From positions 186,001-250,000 of the forward strand of contig CAKVDZ010000001.1 in NCBI GenBank assembly GCA_934728585.1: DNA of 64,000 nt. Reading direction: 5' to 3'. Under the pieces are notes generated by a model that was given only the letters and a program-made list of their open reading frames with translations, did not search any database and was not told the DNA's origin. The stretch comes from an uncultured Candidatus Melainabacteria bacterium. GTDB taxonomy: Bacteria; Cyanobacteriota; Vampirovibrionia; Gastranaerophilales; Gastranaerophilaceae. Of this stretch, positions 18,360 to 27,454 are shown piece by piece; within the stretch, counting starts at the first letter, position 1, and the number at the start of each line of letters is the position of its first letter. The translations under genes were made by a program, and so were the position numbers.

Positions 18360-18731
18360 TTTTTTATATGCGCTAACGTCATTTACAAGTTTCGCCTTTG
18401 GAATATAGTCTATTCCAAAGTTTTCTGCTATGTTTTTTATATTCAAAGAACCTGAAACAATTACAATTTTTGTTTTATAGTATTGCTTTAATAGTTGAAT
18501 TTGCTCTACAAGCCATTCACCTGCAAATTTTGGTGCAAAATCGTATTCCATTGATAAATCTGTGATAATTAAGTCATAAGGATTATTAATATAGTTATAA
18601 ACCCAGTCATAACCATCTCTTGCTGTATAAGCTCTATCAATTTCAATATCTTCACCATAAATTTCTTTTAGGTGAGCATAATGAAAAGTATTCCAACTTA
18701 GCGAATCATCAACAATCAAAGCGTGTTTCAT
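18348..18731 (-). CDS. Single-domain receiver protein
   Basis: 127 residues matching a stand-alone receiver: the acidic pocket at MKHALIVDDS, the phospho-acceptor Asp in YDLIITDLSMEYD, Ser in IVIVSGS and Lys in YIPKAK. There is no output domain, so it probably acts by binding a partner. Its start overlaps the adenylate cyclase stop by one base (TAATG). That suggests the two are made together and that it may relay phosphorylation to or from the cyclase pathway. Confidence 0.85.
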   Translation of the reverse strand: MKHALIVDDSLSWNTFHYAHLKEIYGEDIEIDRAYTARDGYDWVYNYINNPYDLIITDLSMEYDFAPKFAGEWLVEQIQLLKQYYKTKIVIVSGSLNIKNIAENFGIDYIPKAKLVNDVSAYKKLNF

Positions 18732-20671
18732 TAAGTTAACCTCAAAACTTCGTAAATATTCATTTTCTTTTCTTTACCACGGATTTTAACTTCTGAAATT
18801 TTGATTACGTCTGCAATACCGCGAACGTGTTCATAAGTTGAAGAACTTATCAAAAATTGTGTTTTATAAACCTTGTTATAGCTTTCAATACGACTTGCAA
18901 GGTTAACCATGTCACCGATAACAGTGTATTCTAAACGTTTTTCCGAACCAATGTTACCAACGAAAGCTTCGCCAGTGTTGATACCAACACCGATTTCTAT
19001 TTTTGGTTTGCCCTCAGCTAACCATTTCTTTTGAAGTTCTTGAACCTTTTTAAGCATCGCATCGGCACATTTTACGGCGTTAACTGCGTGGTCTTTATCT
19101 TGAATTGGTTCCCCAAAAATAGCCATTACAGCATCACCAATAAATTTATTAATAACGCCATTGTATTTGCTGATTATGGGTTCAATTTCTGTAAAATATT
19201 CGTTCAAGATAACAGAAATTTCTTCTGGTTGAAGTTTTTCACTCATTGAAGTAAAACCTCTGATATCTGCAAAAAGAACCGTTACATCAGCTTTTTTACC
19301 ACCCAATTTAACGTTATCAATATTGCTTACAACGTTTTGCATGATATCTTGCGAAATATATTTTCCCATCGCATCTTTAATTTTTTCTTTGTTTCTAGAT
19401 TCAACAATAAATTTATGAGAATATCCAAAAATCATAGTTACTAATTGTAATGCAATCGGAGTAATAACTGGCACTGCGAAGTTTAGTTTGTAAGATAAAA
19501 TCGACATAAAAATGTAAATTAAAATCATTACAACTAAAATGCCCAAACCCGTTATCAAAGAATAGTTTGAAACGATTATAAACGTTGCAATTACAAGTAT
19601 TGCCATAATAATCAGTTCTTGCGAACTTGAAACAGAACGCACTATTTCATTATGCAAAAGGTTATCTAAATTTGTTGCCTGAATATCAACCCCAGGGTGC
19701 TTACTTTGCATTGGAGTTGGCAAAGCATCTTCCAAACCTAAGCCAGAAGCTTTTGCATTTGCACCTACAAATACAATTTTGTTATCAAAAGCTTTTGGGT
19801 CGATTTTTGGCTTTTTACCTGCTTTAATCGCGTCCATAGAATCAATAATATCCACTGCAGAATAAGTTCTATGAGTATAATCAGAATTTTTGTAGTTTTT
19901 ATAGAAGTGAAGATAGTTAAAAACACCGCCCCAGCGCCAGTGGGTTTGAATTTTTAAATCATCGTCACCTTTTATGATTAAGTGATTTTTTGTAACTGTT
20001 ATATTTTCAACATTGTTTAATTTTGCATACATTCTCAACGCCAAAGATGGATAAAAATCACCTTTGTAATAAATTAATTGAGGCATATCTTTAATAAATC
20101 CATCAATAGGGTGAGTTAAAACCCAGACAGAACCTGTCTTCGGTAAAGCGTCAAAGTATCCTTGTGGGTATTTTGACAAACTGTTAAAACGGTTAGTTTC
20201 AGAAACTTTTACTTTAGCATCGACAGGAATTTTAAATTTTGCTTTAAAGTTTTTATCGTAAGCTTCCCCATCGCTTAAATTTGTATAAGGCGCTCTCAAT
20301 GGATTAAATCCGCCGACGAAATTATCAAAATTTTTGATTGTATTATATAATTTTAAATCAGCTTTTGGATTTGTTTCATCTGGAGTTGTTACAACAGCAT
20401 CAAAGCCTATAATCTTGGCATTTGTATAATTTCCCATATAATCAAAGATTTTTGCATACAAATCTCTGCTCCAAGGCCATCTGTGACGTTCAATTGACTT
20501 ATCATCAATAACAACAAGAACGATACCGTCAGAACCCTTGTGATGAGCTACAAAGTTTTTGACCATAATGTTATATACACGAGGTTCAAAAAATCCGTTA
20601 AAAATTATATATACAATAAAAATTAATACCGCAAACGATAAAAATATAAAAAATGGTTTTAGTTTTTTCAT
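18731..20671 (-). CDS. CHASE2-domain class III adenylate cyclase
   Basis: 646 residues: an N-terminal membrane anchor (about 7-28), an extracytoplasmic CHASE2 sensor (about 35-345), three further membrane helices (about 350-420) and a cytosolic class III nucleotidyl cyclase (about 455-640). Metal-binding Asp residues are in VLFADIRGFTSMSE and NKFIGDAVMAIFG. The Lys before IGD and the Asp of YTVIGDMVNLASR fit ATP, rather than GTP, specificity. The product would be cAMP made in response to an external signal. This architecture is common in cyanobacteria. It has an AAGGA ribosome site, and a receiver gene follows by TAATG overlap. Confidence 0.93.
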   Translation of the reverse strand: MKKLKPFFIFLSFAVLIFIVYIIFNGFFEPRVYNIMVKNFVAHHKGSDGIVLVVIDDKSIERHRWPWSRDLYAKIFDYMGNYTNAKIIGFDAVVTTPDETNPKADLKLYNTIKNFDNFVGGFNPLRAPYTNLSDGEAYDKNFKAKFKIPVDAKVKVSETNRFNSLSKYPQGYFDALPKTGSVWVLTHPIDGFIKDMPQLIYYKGDFYPSLALRMYAKLNNVENITVTKNHLIIKGDDDLKIQTHWRWGGVFNYLHFYKNYKNSDYTHRTYSAVDIIDSMDAIKAGKKPKIDPKAFDNKIVFVGANAKASGLGLEDALPTPMQSKHPGVDIQATNLDNLLHNEIVRSVSSSQELIIMAILVIATFIIVSNYSLITGLGILVVMILIYIFMSILSYKLNFAVPVITPIALQLVTMIFGYSHKFIVESRNKEKIKDAMGKYISQDIMQNVVSNIDNVKLGGKKADVTVLFADIRGFTSMSEKLQPEEISVILNEYFTEIEPIISKYNGVINKFIGDAVMAIFGEPIQDKDHAVNAVKCADAMLKKVQELQKKWLAEGKPKIEIGVGINTGEAFVGNIGSEKRLEYTVIGDMVNLASRIESYNKVYKTQFLISSSTYEHVRGIADVIKISEVKIRGKEKKMNIYEVLRLT

Positions 20672-20738
20672 AAAAAATCCTTGTAATACTTTTCTTTTTA
20701 TTTCATGATATAATAAAACTCAAAAAAAGGATATAATT

Positions 20739-21347
20739 ATGTATAAAAATGTTATGGATTTAATCGCAGAAGAAAAAATTTACCCAATTGTTAGAAACAA
20801 TGATGCACAAAAAGCTGTCGATATTGCTCACGCACTTATTGAGGGTGGAATTAAGGTTTTAGAAATTACAGTAGAAAACCCATCTTTGTATTCAGCAATT
20901 GCAGAAATTTCAAAAGACGCAACTGTTTGCGCTGGTGGTATTATCACTCAACAACAAGCAGAACAAGCTTTGACAAGTGGTGCAAAATTATTTTCTTCAC
21001 CAATATACCAAATGAATATGGTAAAAATTTCAAAAAACAGAAAAATGCCTTTCATCGCAGGTGCTTCAACTCCAAACGAAGCATACAACGCTTGGAAAGC
21101 AAGAGTTCCATTAATTAAAATATTCCCTGTAACAGCATTAGGTGGTGTTCAATACATTGAAGATATTTTAAGACCAATGCCATTCTTACACATTATGCCA
21201 ATGGGACATATTCAATTATCAGAAGTTCCAGCATATATTAAAGCTGGTGCAGTTGCAGTTGGTGTTGGTAGAAATTTCTATAAAGATTTGTCTTTTGCGG
21301 AAATTACTGACCGTGCAAAATCTGTTTTGAACGAAATTAAAGGCTAA
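20739..21347 (+). CDS. KDPG/KHG-type aldolase
   Basis: A class I aldolase of the Eda family, which splits 2-keto-3-deoxy-6-phosphogluconate (or 4-hydroxy-2-oxoglutarate) into pyruvate plus an aldehyde. The general-base Glu is in VLEITVEN and the Schiff-base Lys in LIKIFPV. The usual LRT after the Glu is VEN here, so the Arg that binds substrate in E. coli Eda is missing. The phosphate loop GGI is GHI. The substrate may therefore differ from KDPG. The AAAAAGGA ribosome site is good and a TATAAT lies at 20709-20714. First gene of an operon with a PfkB kinase and csaB. Confidence 0.85.
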   Translation: MYKNVMDLIAEEKIYPIVRNNDAQKAVDIAHALIEGGIKVLEITVENPSLYSAIAEISKDATVCAGGIITQQQAEQALTSGAKLFSSPIYQMNMVKISKNRKMPFIAGASTPNEAYNAWKARVPLIKIFPVTALGGVQYIEDILRPMPFLHIMPMGHIQLSEVPAYIKAGAVAVGVGRNFYKDLSFAEITDRAKSVLNEIKG

Positions 21348-21349
21348 AA

Positions 21350-22297
21350 ATGGGCGAACAGCTAGATATAATAACTTTAGGCGAAGCTTTAATTGAACTT
21401 TCTAGTGATAAAAGTTTTAACGATACGACTTGCTTTGAAAAATATTTTGGCGGGGACGCAATCGCAACAGCTATTTGCGCATCAAGAATGGGTTCAAAAG
21501 CAGGATTTATTACGTGTATTGGAAAAGATGCGTTTAGAGATTTCTTAATCAATGCTTGGAAAGTTGAAAACTTAAACACCGAATGTGTAAAAGAAGTCGA
21601 TGAACAAAACGGAATTGTTCTAGTTTCAAGACACGACGGTTGCCCAAAAGAAATTGCGTGTTACCGTAAAAAAACAGCGCCTACAAAGATCTCTATTGAC
21701 GATATCAAGGAAGATTACATAAAAAGCGCAAAATGTTTTTACGCAACTGGCATAACTCAATCACTTTCAATTTCGGCAAATGAAGCTGTAAAAAAATGTT
21801 ATAAAATAGCGAAAGAAAATAATGTTATTACAGCTTATGACCCGAATTATAAGCCTACAATAGTATCAGCAGAAGAAGCCAAAGAAAATTTTGAAGCGGT
21901 GATTTCTGATGTAGATATTTTATTTTTGAGTGGCAAAAATGATGTTGCAAATCTTTTAGAAACAGATTCTATCGAAAATGTTATAAAATATTGTTGGGAT
22001 TTAGGCGTGCAAACTGTTGTTGTAAAATCAACCAAAGATTTTGGATATTTTACAGGTCACAAGGGTGATATAATTTTCTGTAAATACGGTGCAGAGCATA
22101 TTGTTGATACAACTTGTTCTGGTGATGTTTTTAATGGAGCATTTATCAACGCTTTAATAAATGGTTCAACACCTTTTGAAGCTACAAAAATAGCCTCTGT
22201 GGTAAGTGGTTTACAGGCTCAAAACGTTGGCGCGATAAAATCAATACCAACAAAAGAAGAAGTAATTAAAAAATTAAAAGAAGCGGAAGAAAAATAA
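21350..22297 (+). CDS. PfkB-family sugar kinase, probably 2-keto-3-deoxygluconate kinase
   Basis: 315 residues of the ribokinase/PfkB fold. The N-terminal GEALIELSS and GGDAIATAICASRMG form the sugar site. The C-terminal signature is DTTCSGDVFNGAF, with the catalytic Asp and an anion hole in which Ser replaces the usual Ala. It starts two bases after the aldolase stop. Kinase plus KDPG aldolase make the lower part of an Entner-Doudoroff-type or uronate route: 2-keto-3-deoxygluconate is phosphorylated, then cleaved. The KDG assignment rests on this neighbour. Confidence 0.8.
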   Translation: MGEQLDIITLGEALIELSSDKSFNDTTCFEKYFGGDAIATAICASRMGSKAGFITCIGKDAFRDFLINAWKVENLNTECVKEVDEQNGIVLVSRHDGCPKEIACYRKKTAPTKISIDDIKEDYIKSAKCFYATGITQSLSISANEAVKKCYKIAKENNVITAYDPNYKPTIVSAEEAKENFEAVISDVDILFLSGKNDVANLLETDSIENVIKYCWDLGVQTVVVKSTKDFGYFTGHKGDIIFCKYGAEHIVDTTCSGDVFNGAFINALINGSTPFEATKIASVVSGLQAQNVGAIKSIPTKEEVIKKLKEAEEK

Positions 22298-23313
22298 TGA
22301 CTAAAAAAGTAGTAATTTCAGGATATTACGGTGCAGACAACTTTGGCGACGAGGCAATTCTTGCAACTTTAATCCAACGATTAAAAAAACATAATGCAGA
22401 AATAACAGTTTTGTCTACAAATCCAGAAAAAACAGCTAGAACTCACGGGGTAAAAGCAATTAAAAGCTTTGATTTAGGAAAAGTGAATAGTGCTTTAGCA
22501 AAATGCGATGTCCTTGTTTCTGGGGGTGGAAGCCTTTTGCAAGATGCAACTAGCGTAAAAAGTTTATTTTACTATCTTTGGGTAATTTTTATGGCACAAT
22601 TCCATAAAAAACAAGTTATTATTTTTGCTCAAGGTATCGGACCTATTAACAACAAAATTGGCGAATTTTTTACTAAAATATTGTTAAAAAAATGTCGCTG
22701 GGTAAGTGTTAGAGATGATAAAAGTTTATTCCTATTAAGAAGCTGGGGAATAAAAACAGACCTTGTTTGCGACCCACTTTATGACCTTGAATTAACTGGT
22801 TCTACTCCAGAAAATAGAGTAGGTATTCAACTTAGAAGTTTTAAAACCTTGACTGAAAAATTGTTAATAACTCTAGCAAACCGCGTTGCTATTGATTTTG
22901 CAGATAAAGAAATTGAAATATATTCTTTCCAAGATTGCAACGATTTAGAAGTTTGCAAACACTTTGAAACTCTGCTTTTATCTGTTAACCCTAACTTGAA
23001 AACAACTGTTATTGCTGGTAAAACACCACCAGAAATTATAAAACTTATGGCAAGTCTAGAATACATGATTGCGATGCGTTTTCATGCTGTTCTTATAGCC
23101 TTAAAATATGGTATAAAAACTCTTGCAATAAATTATGACTACAAGGTTGAATCAATTGCTAATGATGCGTGTATTCCAGCATTGTCAATGCTGGCAACAG
23201 AAGATTACGGTTATATGTTCAACCGTTTAAAAAATCTAGACCATAGAGCTTTGCTTGAATACGCAAACTCAAAACACTTCAATTGGGAAGTATTTGATGC
23301 ACTAGTGAAATAG
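22297..23313 (+). CDS. csaB: Polysaccharide pyruvyl transferase CsaB
   Basis: 338 residues with the CsaB landmarks: GYYGADNFGDEAIL at the N-terminus, VSGGGSLLQD, IFAQGIGP, WVSVRDDKS and MRFHAVLIALKYG. CsaB adds pyruvate ketals to cell-wall polysaccharide, which serves as the anchor for SLH-domain surface proteins. The start overlaps the kinase stop by one base (TAATG), so the three genes are one operon. The pyruvate link with the aldolase is suggestive but unproven. The 3' end overlaps the converging small gene by 12 bases. Confidence 0.88.
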   Translation: MTKKVVISGYYGADNFGDEAILATLIQRLKKHNAEITVLSTNPEKTARTHGVKAIKSFDLGKVNSALAKCDVLVSGGGSLLQDATSVKSLFYYLWVIFMAQFHKKQVIIFAQGIGPINNKIGEFFTKILLKKCRWVSVRDDKSLFLLRSWGIKTDLVCDPLYDLELTGSTPENRVGIQLRSFKTLTEKLLITLANRVAIDFADKEIEIYSFQDCNDLEVCKHFETLLLSVNPNLKTTVIAGKTPPEIIKLMASLEYMIAMRFHAVLIALKYGIKTLAINYDYKVESIANDACIPALSMLATEDYGYMFNRLKNLDHRALLEYANSKHFNWEVFDALVK

Positions 23314-23577
23314 ATTAAAAATGGCTTTTTTAACCATTTCTACTATTTTTAACAAAAGTGGAGGTTCAACATAACTCAAATCTTTTGCGTCTTCAAGAGT
23401 AAAAGTGTCTTTTTGAGGTTTACCGAAAATGCTTTTTTCAGCTTTTTCTAATTCTTCTTCTTCCTCACGCTTTTTACGTTCTTGTTCAAAATAGCCTAAA
23501 TTGCCAGCTCCGCCATCTTGCGTTTTAGTTGGTTTTAATTGTGGAATGTTGCTTAAGGGGTTAACGTCAAAACTCAT
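23302..23577 (-). CDS. Small charged hypothetical protein
   Basis: 91 residues, not recognised. A Pro/Gly-rich N-terminus is followed by a strongly charged helix (QERKKREEEEELEKAEK), a short linker and an amphipathic C-terminal helix (LLLKIVEMVKKAIFNLF) that could touch a membrane. The start chosen is ATG 23577 (MSFDVNPLSN), because GGAGG lies eight bases upstream; ATG 23592 is part of that ribosome site. It overlaps the end of csaB on the other strand. Confidence 0.65.
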   Translation of the reverse strand: MSFDVNPLSNIPQLKPTKTQDGGAGNLGYFEQERKKREEEEELEKAEKSIFGKPQKDTFTLEDAKDLSYVEPPLLLKIVEMVKKAIFNLFH

Positions 23578-23655
23578 GGATATATCCTCCATTATTTATA
23601 TACCCAAATTAACGTTTTTTTATGCAAATTTTATCCTATATGTGTAGTAATTTTA

Positions 23656-25161
23656 TTAATCTTTATTTTCGTTATTTTCAATTTGCGGAGCATCTTTAAA
23701 ATAAGTCATAACAACACTGAAAATTAGAGTTACAGCAATAAAGCCCCAACCTGCAATTAGCAAGTTTGAAATAGGGTAACCACCATAAGGGTGACGAATA
23801 TTTTCAACTAAATAACTAATAATAATACATGCAAATACTAATGGACACAAATATTTGATACAGAATATCCACATAATACCGTATTTTAGCGAACAATTTT
23901 CGTTAATTATATCCAAAACTTTTTGAGCTCCAAATACCCACCCTAAAGCGATTGTTTCAATCAAACCAATTGCAATCAAGTTAAAATCGTTCATAAAGTG
24001 ATCAACAATATCTACCCAGTATAAACCAGCTTTTGTTGTATAAATAGTTGCAATTAAACAACCTACAATACAGAAAAATACTGCCGTTTTAGTTTTTGAA
24101 GTACCCAATTTATCTTTAAATGAAGTTGCAACGGCAACAACAATTGAAAATACAGAACCTAACGCAAGAGTAAATAATATTATAAAGAATATTAGTGAAA
24201 AAGCGATTACTGTCCACTTTCCACCTGGCATAGCCGCAATTGCAGTTGGATAAGTCGCAAACGCTAACATCATTCCAGAGTGTGTCATTTCTGAAATTGG
24301 AGTATTTGTAATATGAGATAAATATCCCAAAGACCCAAAGCAAGCAAATCCAGCAAAGAAGCTTACAACTGCATCAGACACAGCAATAATAATGCTATCA
24401 GAAGTTACAGGTGCATCTTTTGGCAAATAGCTACCATAAGCAACCATAATTGAGAATAAAATACTTAGCGAGAAAAATACTTGTCCATAAGCTGCAGCCC
24501 AAACACTAGGTTGCAATAGTTTTGACCAATCAGGAACTAAATAGTAATAAATTCCCTCCATAGCCCCAGGTAAAGTTACGGCTCTTACAATCATTACCGC
24601 TAATAATATTAATGGCACTGTAACAACATAGTTCAACACATCACTAACAGAATCCACACCATTTCTTATACAAAACCAAATAAAGAACCAACCTAAAAGT
24701 AAAGCGCCTAAAATCCACCAGTTAAATCCGCCGATATCCAACATTCCACTTGAAACTTGCAAAACGTCGTTAGTAAAAATTTCAGCGGCATTTTTATATA
24801 TCCAAGGTGATTTAAACGATAAAAATACGTAGTAAATAACCCACGCAAGCACAACAGAATAGTAAGAAGTGATACACGAAGCTGTACCAACACCCAACCA
24901 GCCAATCCATTCAAATTTAGGGTTCATTTTTTTTAATGCCATAGGTGCGCCCAATTGGAACTTTTTACCAATAGAAATTTCCATAGCTAAAAGAGGAATA
25001 CCAGCTGTAACAAGTGCTACGAAATAAGGAATTAAGAAAGCTCCACCGCCATTTTGGTAAACAATACCAGGGAATCTCCACATATTGCCTAAACCAACTG
25101 CTGATGCAACAGCTGCCATAATAAACGTAAATCGCGAATTCCAAGCGTCCCTTTTTTCCAT
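23656..25161 (-). CDS. Neurotransmitter:sodium symporter (NSS) family transporter
   Basis: 501 residues with 11-12 membrane helices. The signature of the first helix, AAVASAVGLGNMWRFP, with the sodium-site Ala/Val/Asn residues, and YQNGGGAFLIPY in the second are diagnostic for the LeuT-like bacterial NSS family. These import amino acids or related amines with sodium. The ribosome site is AGAGGT. No operon partner; the divergent anti-sigma operon lies upstream. The substrate is unknown. Confidence 0.93.
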   Translation of the reverse strand: MEKRDAWNSRFTFIMAAVASAVGLGNMWRFPGIVYQNGGGAFLIPYFVALVTAGIPLLAMEISIGKKFQLGAPMALKKMNPKFEWIGWLGVGTASCITSYYSVVLAWVIYYVFLSFKSPWIYKNAAEIFTNDVLQVSSGMLDIGGFNWWILGALLLGWFFIWFCIRNGVDSVSDVLNYVVTVPLILLAVMIVRAVTLPGAMEGIYYYLVPDWSKLLQPSVWAAAYGQVFFSLSILFSIMVAYGSYLPKDAPVTSDSIIIAVSDAVVSFFAGFACFGSLGYLSHITNTPISEMTHSGMMLAFATYPTAIAAMPGGKWTVIAFSLIFFIILFTLALGSVFSIVVAVATSFKDKLGTSKTKTAVFFCIVGCLIATIYTTKAGLYWVDIVDHFMNDFNLIAIGLIETIALGWVFGAQKVLDIINENCSLKYGIMWIFCIKYLCPLVFACIIISYLVENIRHPYGGYPISNLLIAGWGFIAVTLIFSVVMTYFKDAPQIENNENKD

Positions 25162-25317
25162 TTTTACCTCTAATACTTCTACTACTGTAATAATAGTAGC
25201 ATGAATAAGACCGTCAAAACATAGCTATATAAAGGTTTTTAATATTTCTTAATATTTTTCGAGAAAAAATGAACAAATTTTTATCTCAATCGTTATATTT
25301 ATGTAAAGAGGTTTAAT

Positions 25318-25680
25318 ATGAACGAAAAATGTACAAAATTTGAAAACTTATACGTATTTGGACAAGAAAAAGAACTTGAAGAACATATCAAGAATTGTCC
25401 CGTTTGTCAGGCTGAAATGCAGAAATTGGAAAGGGTTTCTGAATTACTTCAAGAAGCTAAACCATATTATGCACGTCAACAAAAACTTTCTTATGTTCGT
25501 ATGAAAGTTGCATGTGTATTATGCTTAGGTTTATTTGTAAGTACTTTAATCGGGTATTTTGTTCAATATAACTACTTCACAGCTTCTGCAGATAATACCT
25601 ATTCAGAATACACAGCAACTCAATCAACAAACGAATACGGTATTCCAGTAGATAGTTATGGATTAATTACGGTAAATTAA
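25318..25680 (+). CDS. Putative zinc-binding anti-sigma factor
   Basis: 120 residues: an N-terminal zinc-finger-like segment (LEEHIKNCPVCQAEM; His-x3-Cys-x2-Cys, as in ZAS anti-sigma domains), one membrane helix (about 63-83) and a short Ser/Thr-rich extracytoplasmic tail. This is the layout of a membrane-bound anti-sigma factor. The next gene encodes an ECF sigma factor and overlaps by one base (TAATG), which supports the pairing. The order is the reverse of the common sigma-first operon. Ribosome site AGAGG. Confidence 0.78.
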   Translation: MNEKCTKFENLYVFGQEKELEEHIKNCPVCQAEMQKLERVSELLQEAKPYYARQQKLSYVRMKVACVLCLGLFVSTLIGYFVQYNYFTASADNTYSEYTATQSTNEYGIPVDSYGLITVN

Positions 25681-26177
25681 TGGATTTTAAAAACATAATC
25701 AAAAACAATCAAAATAATGTAAAAAACATTATTCAATTAATAACAAAAGAAGATAATGAAGACCTTGAACAAGATGTCTATATTAAAGTTTTGCAAAAAA
25801 AGGAGAATTACGAAGAAAAAGGTAAAATATTTGGCTGGATTGGGCGAATTGCACAAAACACATCAAAAGACTACTTAAAATCTTCAGCTAAAAAAATTCA
25901 AAATAATTCAACAACAGATGATAACGTTATTAGTTTAATAAAAGACAACGCGGATAATCCAGAATCTGCACTATTAAGAAAGGAACGACAAAAACAAATT
26001 GTAAAGGCAATAAATTCATTAAAGCCAAAACTTAAAGAAATAATAATGATGTACGAAATTGACGGACTTAATTATGAATATATTGCAAAAATTTTAAATT
26101 GCCCAATAGGGACAGTAAAATCAAGATTATTCACCGCAAAACAACAGCTTGCAGAAATTCTTGAAGATTTAATGTAA
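25680..26177 (+). CDS. ECF (RpoE-like) sigma factor
   Basis: 165 residues with sigma region 2 (about 25-75; EDLEQDVYIKVLQK and GWIGRIAQNTSKDYLKS) and region 4 (about 115-163; KEIIMMYEIDGLNYEYIAKILNCPIGTVKSRLFTAKQQL). It would direct RNA polymerase to stress-type promoters when released by the anti-sigma protein encoded just before it. The Spy-like protein that follows is a likely target, so the system probably senses envelope stress. Confidence 0.92.
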   Translation: MDFKNIIKNNQNNVKNIIQLITKEDNEDLEQDVYIKVLQKKENYEEKGKIFGWIGRIAQNTSKDYLKSSAKKIQNNSTTDDNVISLIKDNADNPESALLRKERQKQIVKAINSLKPKLKEIIMMYEIDGLNYEYIAKILNCPIGTVKSRLFTAKQQLAEILEDLM

Positions 26178-26193
26178 AAGAAAGGAAAATTTT

Positions 26194-26736
26194 ATGAAAA
26201 AAACTCTTATATTAGCTTCTATAATAGCGCTTACTATGACAAGTACAGCTTATGCAAGTACAGCTTATGCAGGTACAGCAACAACAGCAACTGCAACAAA
26301 ACAACAAACTCCAGCAAAAACAGGTAAAATGATGCCTCCGCCACCAAAAGATTTTCACGGTGAAAAGCGTAAGGCAGAGTTTGAAAAACGTTTAAAATTA
26401 ACAGATGCTCAAAAAGCTAAAATCGAAAAAACAAGAAAAGCAGATATGGAAAAAATAAGACCAATCAAAGAACAAATTCGTGCTAAAAAGGAAGCAAAAC
26501 GTGAAATCATCAAAAAATATGAAGAAACAAACCCAGAATTAATCAAGTTAAATAAAGAAATCAAAGCTTTGAAAGAGCAAGAACACAAAATCATGGAGGC
26601 TAACAGAAAATCTTTTGAATCAATTTTAACAAAAGAACAAAAGGCAGAATTAGAAAAAATGAAAGCGGAACGCAAGGATTTTGAAAAACGACCACCTAAG
26701 TTTGACAGACCTATGCCACCTAAAGAATACAAATAA
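26194..26736 (+). CDS. Exported Spy/CpxP-like LTxxQ protein
   Basis: 180 residues with a signal peptide and a long charged helical body. Two LTxxQ-type motifs (LTDAQKAKI near 70, LTKEQKAEL near 148) are the hallmark of Spy/CpxP periplasmic chaperone or metal-stress proteins. The ends are Pro/Lys-rich (MMPPPPKD, RPMPPKEYK). A 15-base tandem repeat doubles the cleavage region (STAYASTAYAGTA). It follows the ECF sigma gene by 16 bases with a GAAAGGA ribosome site and ends in a strong terminator. The anti-sigma, sigma and effector genes form one envelope-stress unit. Confidence 0.8.
   Translation: MKKTLILASIIALTMTSTAYASTAYAGTATTATATKQQTPAKTGKMMPPPPKDFHGEKRKAEFEKRLKLTDAQKAKIEKTRKADMEKIRPIKEQIRAKKEAKREIIKKYEETNPELIKLNKEIKALKEQEHKIMEANRKSFESILTKEQKAELEKMKAERKDFEKRPPKFDRPMPPKEYK
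26241..26270 (+). repeat. 15-bp tandem repeat in a signal peptide
   Basis: Two exact copies of AAGTACAGCTTATGC, followed by a partial third, duplicate the STAYA segment and so the signal peptidase site of the Spy-like protein. Confidence 0.9.
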
Positions 26737-26742
26737 TTTTAT

Positions 26743-26781
26743 AAAAAAGCGCGCGTGTTAATATAACACACGCGCTTTTTT
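26743..26781 (+). terminator. Strong terminator of the sigma operon
   Basis: Arms 26743-26760 and 26764-26781 pair at 17 of 18 positions around a 3-base loop. The A/T-run ends make it work in both directions. Confidence 0.9.
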
Positions 26782-26803
26782 ATATTTGTTTTATAATAGA
26801 CAT

Positions 26804-27454
26804 ATGAAGTTTATACCATTTGAAGTTAATACAGGTTATGTAAATATGCAACGCGACAAGGAGTTGCTTGAAAATGCTATTCGTCGCCAATCAAAGGAGC
26901 ATATTTTTAGATTGTATGGTTGGAGTCCTAGATGCATTTCTATCGGACGAAATCAAAAAACAGACTTTATTGACAAAAGTGTATTGAAAAAATATGGTAT
27001 TGATTTGGTAAAAAGATTAACTGGTGGCAGAGCTTTATTACACGATAAAGAATTAACCTATAGCTATATTTGTCCATCTTCTGGACTTGAAAACGGCGAT
27101 AGTATTATGGGAAGCTATCGTGAAATTACAAAAATTTTCGTAGATAGATTTAAAAAATTTGATATAGAACTTGAAATTTGCGGTCAAAAACACCCTAATA
27201 ACAACATTAACTATTGCATGTTGGTTTCGACTGGCGCGGATTTATGCTATAAGGGCAAAAAATTAATCGGCTCTGCACAATTTAGAAAAGACGGTTATAT
27301 TTTACAACATGGTTCTATTCTTATGGATTACGATGAACATTTGTTGGAAGAACTTTTCCAAGAAAAAATTCCAGAGGGTTCAATAACAAGCATGAAAGAA
27401 ATTAACCCAGATATATCTATGGTTGATTTGCTTCATTTATGGGACGATTTATAA
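26804..27454 (+). CDS. Lipoate-protein ligase A family protein
   Basis: 216 residues of the LplA/BirA/LipB fold: SIGRNQK, the lipoyl-binding loop RLTGGRALLHDKELTYSY and the catalytic-Lys segment GKKLIGSAQFRKDGYILQHGSI. It attaches lipoate or octanoate to E2 or GcvH proteins. The LipM-type catalytic Cys is not obvious, which favours a ligase. The start is ATG 26804: a TATAAT at 26792-26797 leaves 6 bases, so it is probably leaderless. The in-frame TTG at 26786 lies before the -10 box. It lacks the extra C-terminal domain of E. coli LplA. Confidence 0.85.
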   Translation: MKFIPFEVNTGYVNMQRDKELLENAIRRQSKEHIFRLYGWSPRCISIGRNQKTDFIDKSVLKKYGIDLVKRLTGGRALLHDKELTYSYICPSSGLENGDSIMGSYREITKIFVDRFKKFDIELEICGQKHPNNNINYCMLVSTGADLCYKGKKLIGSAQFRKDGYILQHGSILMDYDEHLLEELFQEKIPEGSITSMKEINPDISMVDLLHLWDDL

